Source: Agroathelia rolfsii
Lineage: Eukaryota > Basidiomycota > Agaricomycetes > Amylocorticiales > Amylocorticiaceae
Assembly: GCA_018343915.1 (NCBI GenBank)
Contig: JABRWF010000002.1
Coordinates: 1,488,001 to 1,552,000, forward strand
Direction of reading: 5' to 3'
DNA length: 64,000 nt
Below the pieces are notes generated by a model. It was not told where the DNA came from. It did not search any database and was given only the letters and a program-made list of their open reading frames with translations. Made by a program: the position numbers and the translations under genes. The first letter of the stretch is position 1. Every line of letters starts with the position of its first letter. Positions 47,732 through 60,438 of this stretch are shown here, in pieces.

Positions 47732-48236
47732 ATGGCTTCTACCGCCACGGCATCTATCCCCACGCAGCCAAGGTCACGCCAGCTGAGGGCATGTCTCCTC
47801 TGCTCGATCATACAGACGCCGTTCGAATTCAAGAAGAATGGCTGTCCAAACTGCGAGGAAATCATGCAGGTTAGTCAAGACCTGTGTTACTTTAGCTTGT
47901 AATACTATTGTAATACCTCTTTTTGCTTGTTTTGCTTGCAGATGAAAGGCTCCATGGACCGTATCAGCTCATGTACAACAACCTATTTTGACGGTGTAAT
48001 TGCCTCCATTGATCCAGAACAAAGCTGGGTCTCTCGCTGGCAGCGAACATGTACGTCGTTCGACCAAACTTTCTTGCTATAGCTCCTAACGAGAATCATG
48101 AAACACACCATTAGCCAAGTACGTGCGAGGCATGTACGCCGTCCGTGTGAAAGGAAGAGTCCCTGAAGACGTCGAGGCGGAGCTGGACAGTCGTGGTATC
48201 AAATATAGGCCAAGAGACCAAACCGATCAAGACTAA
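47732..48236 (+). CDS. SPT4: Transcription elongation factor Spt4, 122 aa
   Basis: Three exons: 47732-47869, 47942-48050, 48115-48236 (369 nt). The zinc ribbon is formed by CLLC and CPNC in RACLLCSIIQTPFEFKKNGC. The NGN-binding core follows (TTYFDGVIASIDPEQSWVSR, then YVRGMYAVRVKG). Length matches the family. Spt4 pairs with Spt5 (DSIF) on RNA polymerase II to promote processive elongation. Confidence 0.97.
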
Positions 48237-48568
48237 GTGTGAGTATGTCGCAACAGTCTCTTCTGACTGATGTGTGATATAATACTTATTTATCTTTGTA
48301 CAGGACAGTATGGGTTAAGCTCACTTGCAGACTGGATCATGTGTGACCTTCGCATGAAGGCGTAATACTGATGTATGATGATAGCTCTGAGAGACATGGA
48401 TGTCTTAGCAGATCTTTGGGACGTAAGACATATATACAGTATAGGCTCCAAGTACAGGTCACAACCGTATTACAAGGGCATGCATGTATAGGCAGAGGAA
48501 AGGCCATGGGACAATAATTATTAGCACATGCGTATCGCCAGTAATTTACCTACTCTTTTTACATAGCT
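48237..48568. other. Convergent 3' flank SPT4/NRDE2
   Basis: 332 bp with the 3' ends of the two convergent genes. Nothing else seen. Confidence 0.5.
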
Positions 48569-51500
48569 TTAATACGGCCTCAGCCTCCTAAGCTCTCGAG
48601 CATTCTCCTCAATATCATCATCCAATTCAGGTTCGAAGTTACCATCTTCATCATCCATCTTGTCCTCCAGCCCGCTCTTCCATCCTTCTAGTACCTCGTC
48701 TAGCCCCTTGCGCATGCGGATGCTTCGTTCAGCCATAGCATCAGCAAAACCTGCAAGTTCCTTTGTGTCGAATACAGATCGAAGCGGCCCGAATGCCAGC
48801 ATGTACAAATCTATACAATTATGGAAGGTTCATCAGTCTAAGCGCCATTTCTCAGGAAGGTGGAATTGAGCTCGCTTCGCACCCCCACACACCTTTATAA
48901 AGCGGACACTCTCCAATCGCTCTATATAATATCTTCTTTGCTTGCCGTAAGTTTCCAGTGCGAATCTCGAATTCGACATAGATGCGCCACAAAACATGGC
49001 TAGCGCGTGTCCTGGAACAAAAATAAACAACCAGGTACGGCAAATGAAACATTAACATCCAAAACGTCAAAATAGGATGAAAAATGAAAGGGGGAGAAGG
49101 GTCGACAAACGTCGATGATGATGCTGGTAAATGGTGACGATCGAAAGAAAGAAAGAAACTTACCGCTCACTCTCCACCGCATTCACCAATCCATTACGAA
49201 CCCTTTCCAACTCGGTATACCTCCCACCTTTTTCCCAAGCAGAACCGATCCACACCTCTACCACTCTCCTCGCTACGTCCTTCTCCTTCCTGCTGCCTCT
49301 ACTACTATTACCATCAACGGCACCAGCCTCACCAAGCAGCGCTCGCACGCGACCCCATACGCCCTGGCCCTTCTCACCCTCAAGGAACAATGCCAACAGT
49401 GTCGAATTACTGGGATGGAGCTTCAACGCCGCATCAACACACTCGCGCAGGACCGTCGGTGACATCGAATTACGGAGCACCGTGCCGTAGTTATACAACA
49501 AGTGAGCCACGCCGACACTTAAACTTTCATGCGCCGCTGTCACGTCCACAGCTGTTGTCGTGGGTGCTGTTACTGCTGTCGTAGACCCATGTACTATTCC
49601 CAACGAGGACAAAAAAAAAGTAGATAAGAAATCAGAAGAGGATAAAGAGGCTCAGAGGGGGGGGGGTTGCTTACCCGGCTCACATTGTATTGCCCGCAAA
49701 AACGTGTTGGTCACGTTCATGGCGGACGAATAGCCATGTGCGATAAGGTCAAGTAAGATCCGGAGGAGCATCCACGCCTCGCGGTCTTTCCACCACAGTA
49801 CCGAGCGGTGATTGAGACTTGAGGAGCTTGAAGAGCTCTGGGCCTCCTCTCGGATGAGATCGTCCAATGTGCGTATGGTCCGCAAGAGCGCGATCCCGCT
49901 CCCGGGTTGGGCTTGTACGCCGACAGAACGCATTATCACAGAGAGTGTAGCGTCGTTGTTGTTATTTTTGATACCGCTGCTTGCAAACCATTCTGTCTGC
50001 GCCCAGTCCCACCAGAGCTGGGGCCAGGTGGAAGCGCGCTGTGGCGTCAGGACGTTCTGGTACACTTTTCTGGCGTCTTCGGGACGGCCGCGTAGACGCG
50101 CGAGGCGCGCATGGGCTTGCCAGTGTGGCATAGACGCCGGAGCGGTGGAGAGGAAGGCGCGGGAGCGCTTCAGTGCACTTTGCCACCATATCATACATCA
50201 GAAAATGATTCATCAAGAGAAATAAAATAAAATAAAAGACTATACCCTGTGATGTTCACCGCTGCTTCAAAAGCGAGCGTGAGCACGTCCCACTCGACGT
50301 CCTCCGTCTCGCTCATGCGAAGACGCTCAAAAATGCGCCTTACGAAATCCTGATCGACAGAGTCCACATCCTCCTTACCCCATAACGCCTTACCACCAAC
50401 AGCTTCCAAGGGATCATGAACGCCCCAAGTCCAGTGTTTGACCGGCCCGAAGCTGTTGGCATACTCCCTTTCCTTACCGAGAAGCACACCGGCGTATGAA
50501 TCTGCCATATAGCTCTGCGATCCAGCCTTGGCCATACTCTTGGTAAACGGCAACAATATATCCAAATACTGCGCCGAGGTCAAGTGTGTATAGCACCATC
50601 TGTCGTCTATACATTCACCATCGCTACCAGGAGTAGGAGAAAGTGAAAATACAAAGCCAGGGACATGGAGGCCTAATAGAGCCAACCATGCCAGACGAAA
50701 GGCGTGCTTGGCCCGACGGGAATGCAGCAGCAGGGGGGAGGAGAGCAATGGCCGAATATCGGAAAATAACACGGTCGCATATGGATCGTCGGTTTCCTCT
50801 ATAGAGCGTAGCGGTACGAAACCGGCACGGTCTGCGAGCTGCTCTTCTTCGGCCCAGCGCTTGAAAGGGTCGTTTATGTTAGCATGTGCACTTGGCAAAG
50901 ATGGAGGTGGTATTCTATTATTGGTGATAAATGATGGTCCAAGGACGTCAGAGGTCCACGATGCCCAGCCTCCAGAGCCGGGTTCACCACATCTGGGTAC
51001 CTCTGATTCCCAAAACTCTTCTAGTGCATCGAGTAATTGCTCAGATGGTGCAGTCTCCAACGATCGTGGAATGGAAAAGGCTCTGAGATAATTGAATTTA
51101 GTGTCAATGAATGGAATGAAGAGCTGACTAACTTACAGTTCTGCCTGCGCTTGGAAAAGAGCCGTGGCGCGTTCAAAATATCCTAAAACCCTACGTTAGA
51201 CAGAAGACAGGGGGTAAAAGCGAATATATTGGTTGCAAGTACTAACCAGCACTGCAGAAGGCAACGCCTACCCTCCAGAGCACACGAATCCGGCCTAATT
51301 CAGTCGAGTCATCGTTTCCTTTGAGGGCTAAGAGCACGCGCTGGGCGTCCTGCACAATTGAGTCGATGCCCTGCGCGACATGTCTGACGCGCCAGTCGAG
51401 CCATTCAAGCCATACGTCTGCGTCATTCAGCTTGAGCGCGTCTTCCCATTCCGCCCTCAGCTTACTCTCATGCCAGATTTCTGTGCCTGCACGGAGCTGT

Positions 51501-52610
51501 TTGAGGCGTAGGATTTTAGACGCTCTATTGGATGCGCTGGCGGACAGTGCACGAGAGAGTACTGAGAGCGTCATGTCGGATCGCATCTGGGCCTCATTTT
51601 TGGCCCCAGGAGGGACGGCCGAAATTGTGTGTGCAAGCAATTCAAGCCAAATAGGGACGTCAGATGGATTGTCATTAAGACGCTGGTCAAGGGCCTTTGA
51701 TCGCTCCTGGTGTGATGTGAGGTGTGTTACGTCTTCATCATCTGAAGAGTCGAGATCATCTGCGACTTGATCTGAGCTCTGCGAATCAGAGTCTTCATTG
51801 ATGTTGGAGAGTTCAATAGCACGATAAGACTCCCTCTCATCCTCCACGGACTTGCCCTTGCGAGAAGGCAGACGCAGGAAGCCATCATCGTTCTCTTCAT
51901 GCCTAGTATGCGATGGCTCTGAATGGACCCATCTCCGCGTGGGAGGGGCGTGAAGTAATGCGCGTGATTTTGAGTCGGTAAGCGTTGGTTGCTGGAAGAG
52001 TATATGTGTTACGAAGGCATGAATTAGGAGATGTGACGTGGTATATGATATGTAGACGAGTGACCTACGCGCCGACGACGACCGTGTAGGCCGATTTCGA
52101 CACCCTTTGAACTTCTATAGATGATAGAGAATGCATCGCCTAGGCCAAGCACCTTTTTGCCACCTCGAGGATTATGAGCGATCCGGAGAGAGAGCAGAGG
52201 AAGTACATACCGGCAACGAGGGTGTGTCTTGGGACCTGTCTCTGGTTCAGTCCACCGTAGGTGATATTGTCTGAGTCACCACTGGTGTCGTAATAGAACG
52301 GATCGGCACTACTATTTGGGTTTGCAGTGATGAACTGCCTAGCGTGCTCTGCCTCGTCGTCTCTGAGACGGGGGACGAGCTGCGGGCGATCAAGCTGGTG
52401 TCTAGAACTGGACCGAGACGGCGACCGGCGGGCCTTGTCCCTGTCATGCTTATGCTTTTTGGAATGGGAGTGTTTTCTGTGCTGCTTGTTGTCGTCTTCA
52501 TCCTTGCCCTTGTCAGTGGAGCGCCTGGACCTGGCTGTGTCTTCGCTCTGATTGGCAGACGAGGGCACGAGCGAGGCAGGAAAGGACGAGAAGGAGTGGG
52601 CACTTGCCAT
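48569..52610 (-). CDS. NRDE2: Nuclear exosome/RNA-silencing factor NRDE2, 1138 aa
   Basis: Nine exons on the minus strand: 52211-52610, 52069-52163, 51247-51991, 51137-51182, 50246-51082, 49675-50177, 49164-49593, 48893-49011, 48569-48810 (3417 nt). The N-terminus is Ser/Arg/Lys/His-rich (KHSHSKKHKHDRDKARRSPS), then GLNQRQVPRHTLVAG. The NRDE-2 core has SKALDQRLNDNPSDVPIWLE, SKILRLKQLRAGTEIW and DADVWLEWLDWR, followed by half-a-TPR-like helices (ASHVLWRIYVEFEIRTGNLR, AKKILYRAIGECP, YKDLYMLAFGPLR). NRDE2/Nrl1 works with the Mtr4-like helicase in nuclear RNA surveillance, splicing control and, in worms, nuclear RNAi. It diverges from NIP7 across 276 bp. Intron 1 is short (47 bp). Confidence 0.92.
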
Positions 52611-52886
52611 GATAGGTCCTTGTGAGTGGTGACAATATATCGGACGGTAATATCAGCGAATGTAATGTAAATGCAATCCAATAAAGAAAGACACACCAAC
52701 AGCTGTTGCTGTTGCTCCAACGAGTCCAGGCCGCTGCGAAGCAACAGCTATTTTGCTTCCGGGGACTCTTTTCTACGCCAACTCCCGTCTGCATTCACCA
52801 ATCCCCCTCCCCCCTCCCCCTCCTCTCCACAGTCCCTCAGGCTGTCATCCTCCTCTGAGTCCCCCTCTTCTATCGACGACGACACT

Positions 52887-53755
52887 ATGCGCCCTTTGAC
52901 AGAAGATGAGAGCAAGCTTGTGTTCACCAAGCTCGCCAATTTCATCGTACGACCATCCCCTTTCAGCCGACAAAAGATCTCCCCCCCCCCTCTGACCCAC
53001 TTGCTCCACAGGGCAAAAACCTTATACAACTCATCGATCGTCCAGAAGAGCCGTACTGCTTCAGACTTCACAAGGACCGTGTCTATTATGCCTCGGAATC
53101 CTCCATGCGTCTCGCCACCTCTGTCGCCCGACCAAATCTTGTCAGTCTCGGCACGTGCTTTGGAAAATTCAGCAAAAGCGGTAAATTCAAGTTGCATGTC
53201 ACTGCACTGGATTACATAGCACAATATGCAAAGTACAAGGTATATAACACTTGATCTACCCATCATACTTCACTTCACCTGACCAAACTTTTTTTTTTTT
53301 CTTTTTTTTCTTGTAGGTTTGGATCAAACCCAACGGCGAGATGCCCTTCCTCTACGGCAATCATGTCCTCAAAGCCCACCTGGGACGCATAACAGAAGAC
53401 ACGCCCGAGCACCAGGGTGTGGTCGTCTACAGTATGAACGACGTACCTCTGGTAAGATGACGTCGAACAATTCGTCGCACGCCGCAGATACTCATCCCCA
53501 CCCTCGCCAGGGCTTTGGTGTTACGGCGCGATCGACCGTGGACACACGAAAATTAGATCCAACGGCGATTATCGTCTTCCATCAAGCGTTCGTGACCCTT
53601 CTTTCCTTGTGTCAGTCACCTGACCCTGACCTGATCTTTCTCTGTCAAACAGCGATGTGGGCGAATACCTGCGTGATGAGGTCACCAGTCACCCTTTTCT
53701 TCCCCAAAACTCACGTGTGCTGACCCCTTTGCTTCTACAGGATACACTTTTCTAA
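52887..53755 (+). CDS. NIP7: 60S ribosome biogenesis factor Nip7, 180 aa
   Basis: Six exons: 52887-52946, 53012-53239, 53317-53451, 53511-53587, 53653-53680, 53741-53755 (543 nt). The start is [20 protein letters not shown], then [20 protein letters not shown] and KDRVYYASE, with [20 protein letters not shown] leading into the PUA domain ([34 protein letters not shown]) and the typical end YLRDEDTLF. Length equals the family norm. Nip7 acts in the nucleolus in 27S pre-rRNA processing. The last exon is only 15 nt including the stop. Confidence 0.97.
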
Positions 53756-54434
53756 TCTCGGGTATTCTCAATTTCTCCCACTCTTTTTTCTTCTTTGGGT
53801 TTTTGCGGACGGTTTCCTCGAAACAAAAAAAAAGAATTAAAAGTCAAAACGTTTCCCTCTTGTACATGAAGTGCTCGGACAAGAGTTCAACACCATCTGC
53901 GCTAGACGCAGCTCGACAACTCCACCCTCATAACACTACTATACACATCACCGCTGCTAGCCGGCATACGTCCATCTTCGACTTCTTGATCTCCAATTAC
54001 CCCGATGGTTCGTAAACGACGGCCATCATTTTTCCCCTTGTTTCATCAGATTATCTCCCCCTATCCTCCCCCCTCATCTCGGGCACCCCTCAAAGTATAT
54101 GCGCGGTGAATGGACGATGATGGTGATGGATGGTGATGTATATGGAGCACCAATTTACATGTGTGCACGCTCCATTCGGCCCCCTCCGAGCCCCCGGTCA
54201 GGAAGACCCTTCTTTCGCATGGCATGGTATGGCACACACTCCAATCGATCAAGCACTTCTCTTGTACATTCCGGCGCACGGCTTGGCCAAGTAACCCAGT
54301 ACAAACCCAATGTATTTTGTAGCTAATCTAAGTTGAATACCAAGTCATTAAACATCATCTACCATTATCCTATATCCATGTTCATCTGAGTCTATCAAGC
54401 TCAAGTTTCCCCTGTATGTGTACATGTAGTGCCT

Positions 54435-54440
54435 CACGTT
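54435..54440 (+). promoter_or_regulatory. CACGTT site, possible Pho4-type element (distal)
   Basis: CACGTT is a known lower-affinity Pho4 site in yeast phosphatase promoters. This copy lies about 420 bp upstream of the phosphatase ATG. Function is inferred only. Confidence 0.25.
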
Positions 54441-54672
54441 TCGTTCTGATTTACCTCTCCCTGTGTGTTAGACTGGCTTTTTAAAATAAGCATCCATACA
54501 TTACACCCAGCCTGTATGGGAACCCGTGCGCAATTTGGGCAGGCGAAGGTGGGCGGTTGGTGGTTCTTGCGATCCTAATCATGCTCAGTCCCCGAACCCC
54601 GCCCGCTTCGCGACGCGTAAGAATCCTTTGTGCATAGGATCGGCTACGCTTCTCTCTCTCCCCTCTTTCGGC

Positions 54673-54678
54673 CACGTT
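54673..54678 (+). promoter_or_regulatory. CACGTT site, possible Pho4-type element (proximal)
   Basis: A second CACGTT, about 45 bp upstream of the TATA box and 180 bp upstream of the ATG, a position that suits an activator site. A six-base match can arise by chance. Confidence 0.3.
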
Positions 54679-54722
54679 CTCCCCCTTGGATGCGCGATGC
54701 CCGAGCCCATAGGGCGTGGGCG

Positions 54723-54730
54723 TATAAAAG
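54723..54730 (+). promoter_or_regulatory. TATA box of the phosphatase gene
   Basis: TATAAAAG lies 128 bp before the ATG in an otherwise GC-rich stretch, the clearest TATA element in the window. It fits a strongly regulated secreted-enzyme gene. Confidence 0.55.
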
Positions 54731-54857
54731 ATGCAACAATTGCGGGGCATTTCGATTTTTCCAGTAGCACCAGCAACTAGGACTTTGGTGTACCTCGTAA
54801 TAAGTGCCTGCCCGCTAGCGATCTCTCATCATCGCCCAAGAAAAACTCTCTCGTAAA

Positions 54858-57800
54858 ATGTCCTGGCAATCCCTCTTTGTCCTCGCGGCGCTGGCCGTGT
54901 CACAAGCAGAAGCAGCGGCTTATGCACCTTCCAAGGCGTCGTCGTACGCAGGCTCGACGGATAGCTCCCCATTTCCCCCGCCAGGCGCGACTAACACCGC
55001 CACGGCCGCCTTCCCAAATTGGAGCCAAAGTAATGTTATCCCCATTCGTCCCCATCGTCGCTCATCCAGGCCGATCAGGGCTTGTTTATATGTATGTACT
55101 GATAATATATTTGGATATGTAGTTGGATATCCTGGACCTACACCCAGTGCGTTTTTTTTTTTTGCTCATATCATGATCGCAAACTGATGGGCAATTACTA
55201 CCATTAGCTGGAGCGGAACCAGACACGATCGCCACCGCGCCCGCCTATGCCAGATACAAAAACTATTACCCTCTCATCCAGTCTGAGCCGTTGGTGAACT
55301 CCAGCGCACCGGCGAAGAAGGACTTTAACTTGATGGATTATTGGGGAAATATGACTCGTACGTTCCTGTTTTTCTTCTTTTCTATCTGGGGTTGCGGGAC
55401 CGCATATATGCATATTGTCATCATGCATCATGCGCATACATCCACTATGAACCCCTAACATGGCGCGATCTCACATGCAACCAACGACTCAACACTGACT
55501 ATTACATCTTGTACATCCAGCTCTCAAATCTCTCGACCCGGGAACCTTCGGTCTGCCCGACGCATCGCCCCAAGTCCCAGAGGGATGTAGCCTGGAACAG
55601 GTCCACCTTTTACAGCGCCATGGTGCACGTTATCCCCAGACGGGCGGCGCACCCTCCGTGTTGGCCGCCGAGATCCACGCGGCAGCGAACAATGGGTCTG
55701 GATTCTATGCTACGGGCCCGTTGGCATTTTTGAATACGTGGGAGTATAAGCTTGGTGAGTGCGCTGTTTTGTTTTTATCGTTATCATTGCTGTCATGAGT
55801 GGTGGTGATGTGCCGGTACTGTGGCACATGCCAAGTGTGCTTTGAATTTCTCCTTGGCAATAGCTGTGGTTATTGGCAGGATGTTTGACTGATCTGATGC
55901 CGATGCGCTGATATACACTGACGCTGTTGATTATTCTCCTGTTTGTTAGGCGCTGAAACGTTGACCGCATATGGTCGTGAGGAATTGTAAGTCACAGGAG
56001 CTTACCTTTTTTTTGTTTTTTGTTATGCAAGTGTCACGGTCAGCCTGCTGTTGCTGTTTACAACCCCTGCTATATTTGCACCTGTTCTCGGGTACACATT
56101 ACAGTTGACAGCTGACGGCTGTGTGCAATTCAGTACTCAATTCCTCTATACCCACCTGACTTTTTGACCTTGGCATTTGCTGACAACATTCATTCTTGTG
56201 GAACAATAGGTATGACCAGGGCGTTGGGTTCCGTATGCGCTATGGCGAGCTGCTAAACAACTTTAATGATATTCCGGTCTTCCGTACAACATCACAAAGT
56301 AAGCAAATAGAGATTATATGATCATCTATTTTCCGCGATTTATTCAGTCGGTATTGTGTTTGCTAATGACGTTGTATACAATTTGCCTTTACCCTTTCTT
56401 TCTCTTTCTTCTCTTTCCATAAACTTGAACATGCGCGCACTATAGGCCGTGTCTATGAATCAGCCATGAACTGGGCCGCGGGTTTCTTTGGCGCCGTGGA
56501 ATTCCAGAACTCGTACCATCAGTCCATCATCATCGAAGAGAATGGATTTAGTGAGTCTCTGTGTCCTTTGCTCTCCTTCCTCCCCTCCCCACCTAATCCA
56601 TCTAATCATCATTTATCATTTACCACCATCCATCGAATATTCATAATCCATTCATTCATTTGCGCCCCTGAATATACCTCACCATTCCACACGATCCACT
56701 TCATTCAATATCAACTAAATAACTAAATGACTTTTCTTCTTCTTTGGAAACTTGAATGAAACACAGACAATTCTCTGGCCTCTTACGTGAGCTGTGCAAA
56801 CGCAAACACACAGTCAATTGGATATCCTGGCTTGCCACTCATCTCCGAGTATGAGAACATCTACCTCGCTGATACTGTCAAGCGCCTGCAACAGTATGTG
56901 ACAGGCTTGGAGCTTAATGTCTCTATGGTCTACGCTGTGAGTGGTACTAGCTTGTTTTTTTTTTATACATATAGAAAAAATCTGTCCCCTATCCCTGTCT
57001 TTCCATGCTTCCTATATTTGTTATCTATTCTCTGAGCTTCTTGGTTATCTGACTCACTGACGATCATATCGCGTTGTTGTTGCATTTTTAGTTCCAGCAA
57101 ATCTGTTCCTACGAGGTTTGTGATTTCGTTATTGGTGGCTACCGAACAACGAGCCGCCATGACGGTGTTGATGCGTGATCTCTGATCAACTTTGTTTTAT
57201 TCTCTCGTGACAGACCGTGGCAGTGGGCTGGTCGCCGTTCTGCTCGCTTTTCACGGAAGAGGAGTGGATTGGTTTCCAATACACATTTGGTACGTGATCA
57301 TTTTTGGGTGATGGATATGCGCGTATGCATAGCCCTGCTGTTAAACCCTGCCTTGACGACTTCTTGACACATGATACTGATGCGTGGTTTTCATTTACCA
57401 TCACCATCATTAGACCAGTACTTCTGGTACAATGCAGCGTTCGGTAGCCCTATTGGTGCTGCACAGGGTATCGGATACGTTCAGGAGCTTATCTCTCGCC
57501 TCGACAAGACGCCGATCCCGGTGTACAACTCCACCACAAACAGTACGCTGGACAGCAACCCGACCACTTTCCCGCTTAACCAGCCAATTTACGCTGTACG
57601 TACTTTTTCTTTTCTTCTTCATATGCTCCACTTGCATGTGCCTTTGTCTAATGCATGGAATATATACATAGGATTTCTCGCATGACGTCGTGATTGCCAA
57701 CAGTACGTATACAGATCTGGGTTTTAGAAGCCTCCGCCTTTCTCGGCGGTGGCTAATCTGAAGCCGTATATATATCAGTGTTCCTGATTGGGGAATTATT

Positions 57801-58241
57801 GCAGTTTTGACCGCGATGAACTTTACCTTCCTTGCTGCTCAAGGACCTCTCCCCGCCGACCGTATCCCCGAGAACCAGGTGAGTTTTTGATGGCAGTAAT
57901 GAGCCATCTTTTTCATCAGGCAAATCCTGTGCTATACCCCCTTACTGATGATTATGTTGCAGACCTTCTTCACGAACCAGATTGTCATGTACGCGTCCAA
58001 CCTGGTTGGTCAGGTGATGTCATGTGGCTCGGAGACACCGAACAAGATCCGATTCTTCCTTAATGATGCCGCGCTGCCGCTCACGGGTGTCAAGGGATGC
58101 GAGGAGGAAGATAAGAACGGGTTCTGTGACCTGTCGGCGTTCGTGAGCGGAATGAAGGAACGTACGGCGTCGATTGATTATGGATACTTGTGCAATGCCA
58201 ACTACACGGTGCCTTTGAACTTGACAAACGGCCATTTGTAG
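54858..58241 (+). CDS. Secreted histidine acid phosphatase (phytase-like), 548 aa
   Basis: Fourteen exons: 54858-55029, 55123-55146, 55208-55357, 55521-55754, 55950-55986, 56210-56298, 56446-56550, 56767-56936, 57092-57115, 57214-57289, 57414-57595, 57672-57702, 57805-57878, 57963-58241 (1647 nt). A signal peptide (SLFVLAALAVSQAEA) is followed by the catalytic LLQRHGARYP (RHGxRxP, phosphohistidine) and the proton donor in DFSHDVVIAN (HD). Several N-glycosylation sequons (for example NNSLA, NVSMV, NSTTNST) fit an exported enzyme. Family members release phosphate from phytate or other organic esters outside the cell. The TATA box and CACGTT sites upstream suit phosphate-responsive control. Two of the exons are 24 nt. 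Confidence 0.93.
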
Positions 58242-58725
58242 TGATGGTGGTGGTGATAGTAGTAGTATAGTCGATAATAACAAAATATTTAAAGCAATTG
58301 TGTAGACTAATAATAATGTAGTCGTACTAGGTTGCGGAACACTAGATTGAAATAGCAAATTATGAGAGCTGTGAAAATCCACAAGAGATGATCGAAGAGA
58401 ATGGGATAAGTCGTCTGATTGGACCTGGCTCGGGGACTCAGCAAAATGCCAACCGGAGGCGCCGTCGTGCGACTGATGTTGGCGCTGGGTTGCGTTGTGG
58501 TTTCTTATCTTGTCAGGCCCACGCACGACATTGACTTGACAGTTATCCATCTCCACCGATAAATATAATGTAACATGGCATCCCCTCCTCGGCCCCCTTT
58601 CCCCTATCTTCCTTTCACTCGTCCGTCACACACATATTGCTCGCCTTGGCCTCCTTGCCCCCCCCTGTGGGCAGGGGATACACGCTCTTGCTATCACACA
58701 TCTCTCGTAGCTGCTGCAGAGCACC
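58242..58725. other. Promoter region of the receptor gene
   Basis: 484 bp between the phosphatase stop and the receptor ATG. Nothing else seen. Confidence 0.5.
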
Positions 58726-60438
58726 ATGTCTGAAGATGACCCAAAAGTATTCACGTTTGGAGAGCGTCTAGGGATGGTCTTCATCGCCCAAATGGCCTGC
58801 TTGTCCGCGGCGGCCATCCTCGGTCTCCTGACCTACTTCATTGTACGTCAACTGCTTCTGTTCATGGCATTCAAGTCCATGGATGCCTATTGTTTGTTGC
58901 CTACAGACCAAGGTGATGCTGAGCCGGTATCGCGCACGCATACAACGTACAACGTTGTTCTGGCTTTTCATGAATTTGCTCTTCTTTGACTCCCTGCAAG
59001 CCATAGGTACGCAATTGATGACCCATGCGTACTGCCCCCGCGTGCATGCGCCGGGATAGCCCCCCTGATCTGTGCCTTATCCTATTTTCGCAGGCGGAAT
59101 ACTGAATATCAAGTGGGTCGTGGAAAGTAGGGTGACGCATGGCGCGGCATGTACGGTCCAGGGCACGTTGAAGAACATGGGAGATGTAGGTGTTGCATTG
59201 AGGTGAGATACAGCAGCATGTTCCGCTGTTATCGGTTGGCAACAAATCTGATCGCTATTTTTCACCCCACCCCCCTTCACCATCGCCTGTAAATATAGCT
59301 CTATGGTAAGTTTTATTCCGCCGGTAGCAATTTCCTCTGCTCTTCCCCCCTCTCTGGCATGATGTCTCTATCTTGAGGCTTATGCATTTGCCGTAACATT
59401 TCGGATTCTGACCATGTCAAATAACTTTATATAGGCTATCGCTCTGCACACTTTTGTCCTGCTCGTGTTCCGATGTGGACATAAACCATGGCTAGCGCCT
59501 ACGATCATTGGTGCTATCTGGACTCTTATTTTTACTTTCCAAATTACTAGTTATGCATTCCATAAGGGTGACACGTACTATGGAAATACTGGATATTGTA
59601 TGTCCTTCACCTTCTGCGTTTTTATATATACGTCATATGGGATTCTTATGCATGGATTCATCACAGGGTGCTGGATCACACAAAGGTACCACGTTCAAAG
59701 GATAGTCGAGGAATATCTCTTCCTCTGGCTCTCAGCCTTTGTCAGCATCATATGCTACATCCCTCTTGCGTTCATCGTCTCCGGCCGCGTTGTCGTCGAC
59801 GGTTTCAAGGTCCGTTTCCCGGACCGGGAGAATCGCGTGCATGCGCTGCAGAGCGCAAGTAATCGTAGCATGAGGGAGAGCACCAAACTGGCGTTGCAGA
59901 TGGTGTTTTACCCCATTGTTTACATCATTACCGTGAGTTTCTCTTGTAGCCATGGCAAATGGTTGATCGTATAGCTTATGCACGTGTATAATATGCAGGT
60001 GCTCCCTATTGCTGTTGCGCGCTTTACCCAGTTCTCGGGTGCTCAAGGTGCGTTGCAAAACGGAAAGTAGATTTCCGAGGCTAGATTTCCTGATCTCTCG
60101 ATATAGTACCCTTTGCCGCGACCGCTTTTTCCGACATACTCTTCTCTTCATCTGGCCTCTTCAATGTTATACTCTACACAGTCACGCGCCCGAAGTTGCT
60201 CCCCACCTCTCGCCATCAGAATACGCCCTCAACCTTTAGCACCTCCCTATCCAGTCGAAATCGACAATTCTCAAATCAGCCATCAGATCAGATCAGTATA
60301 CCAACGACGCCAATACCGGACGAGAGCGATGATGATCCTACGATCTATTCATGGCCACCCCTGCGGAGATCTCCACCGGGACTTGGAGTAGATAAGACCG
60401 TCTTGGAGATACGCTCGCCCTCGCCCGCGGCGCAATGA
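58726..60438 (+). CDS. Seven-TM receptor, Git3/cAMP-receptor-like, 380 aa
   Basis: Eight exons: 58726-58842, 58907-59006, 59094-59202, 59299-59305, 59435-59597, 59667-59932, 59999-60047, 60107-60438 (1143 nt). Seven hydrophobic segments can be traced: GMVFIAQMACLSAAAILGLL, LFWLFMNLLFFDSLQAIGG, MAIALHTFVLLVF, PTIIGAIWTLIFTFQI, FLWLSAFVSIICYIPLAFIV, LQMVFYPIVYIITVLPIAVA and AFSDILFSSSGLFNVILY. Cysteines in TACTV and GYWCWI may form the usual extracellular disulfide. The tail is Ser/Pro-rich, cytosolic and acidic. Git3/Gpr1-like receptors couple nutrients such as glucose or amino acids to G-alpha and cAMP in fungi; the ligand is unknown. Exon 4 is a 7-nt microexon. Confidence 0.87.

Larger units (their letters stand above)
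53756..54857. other. Intergenic region NIP7 to phosphatase
   Basis: About 1.1 kb. It holds the NIP7 3' flank and the phosphatase promoter. Two CACGTT sites and a TATA box are annotated separately. Open frames at 53803-54015 (+) and 54481-54780 (both strands) resemble nothing known. Confidence 0.5.
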
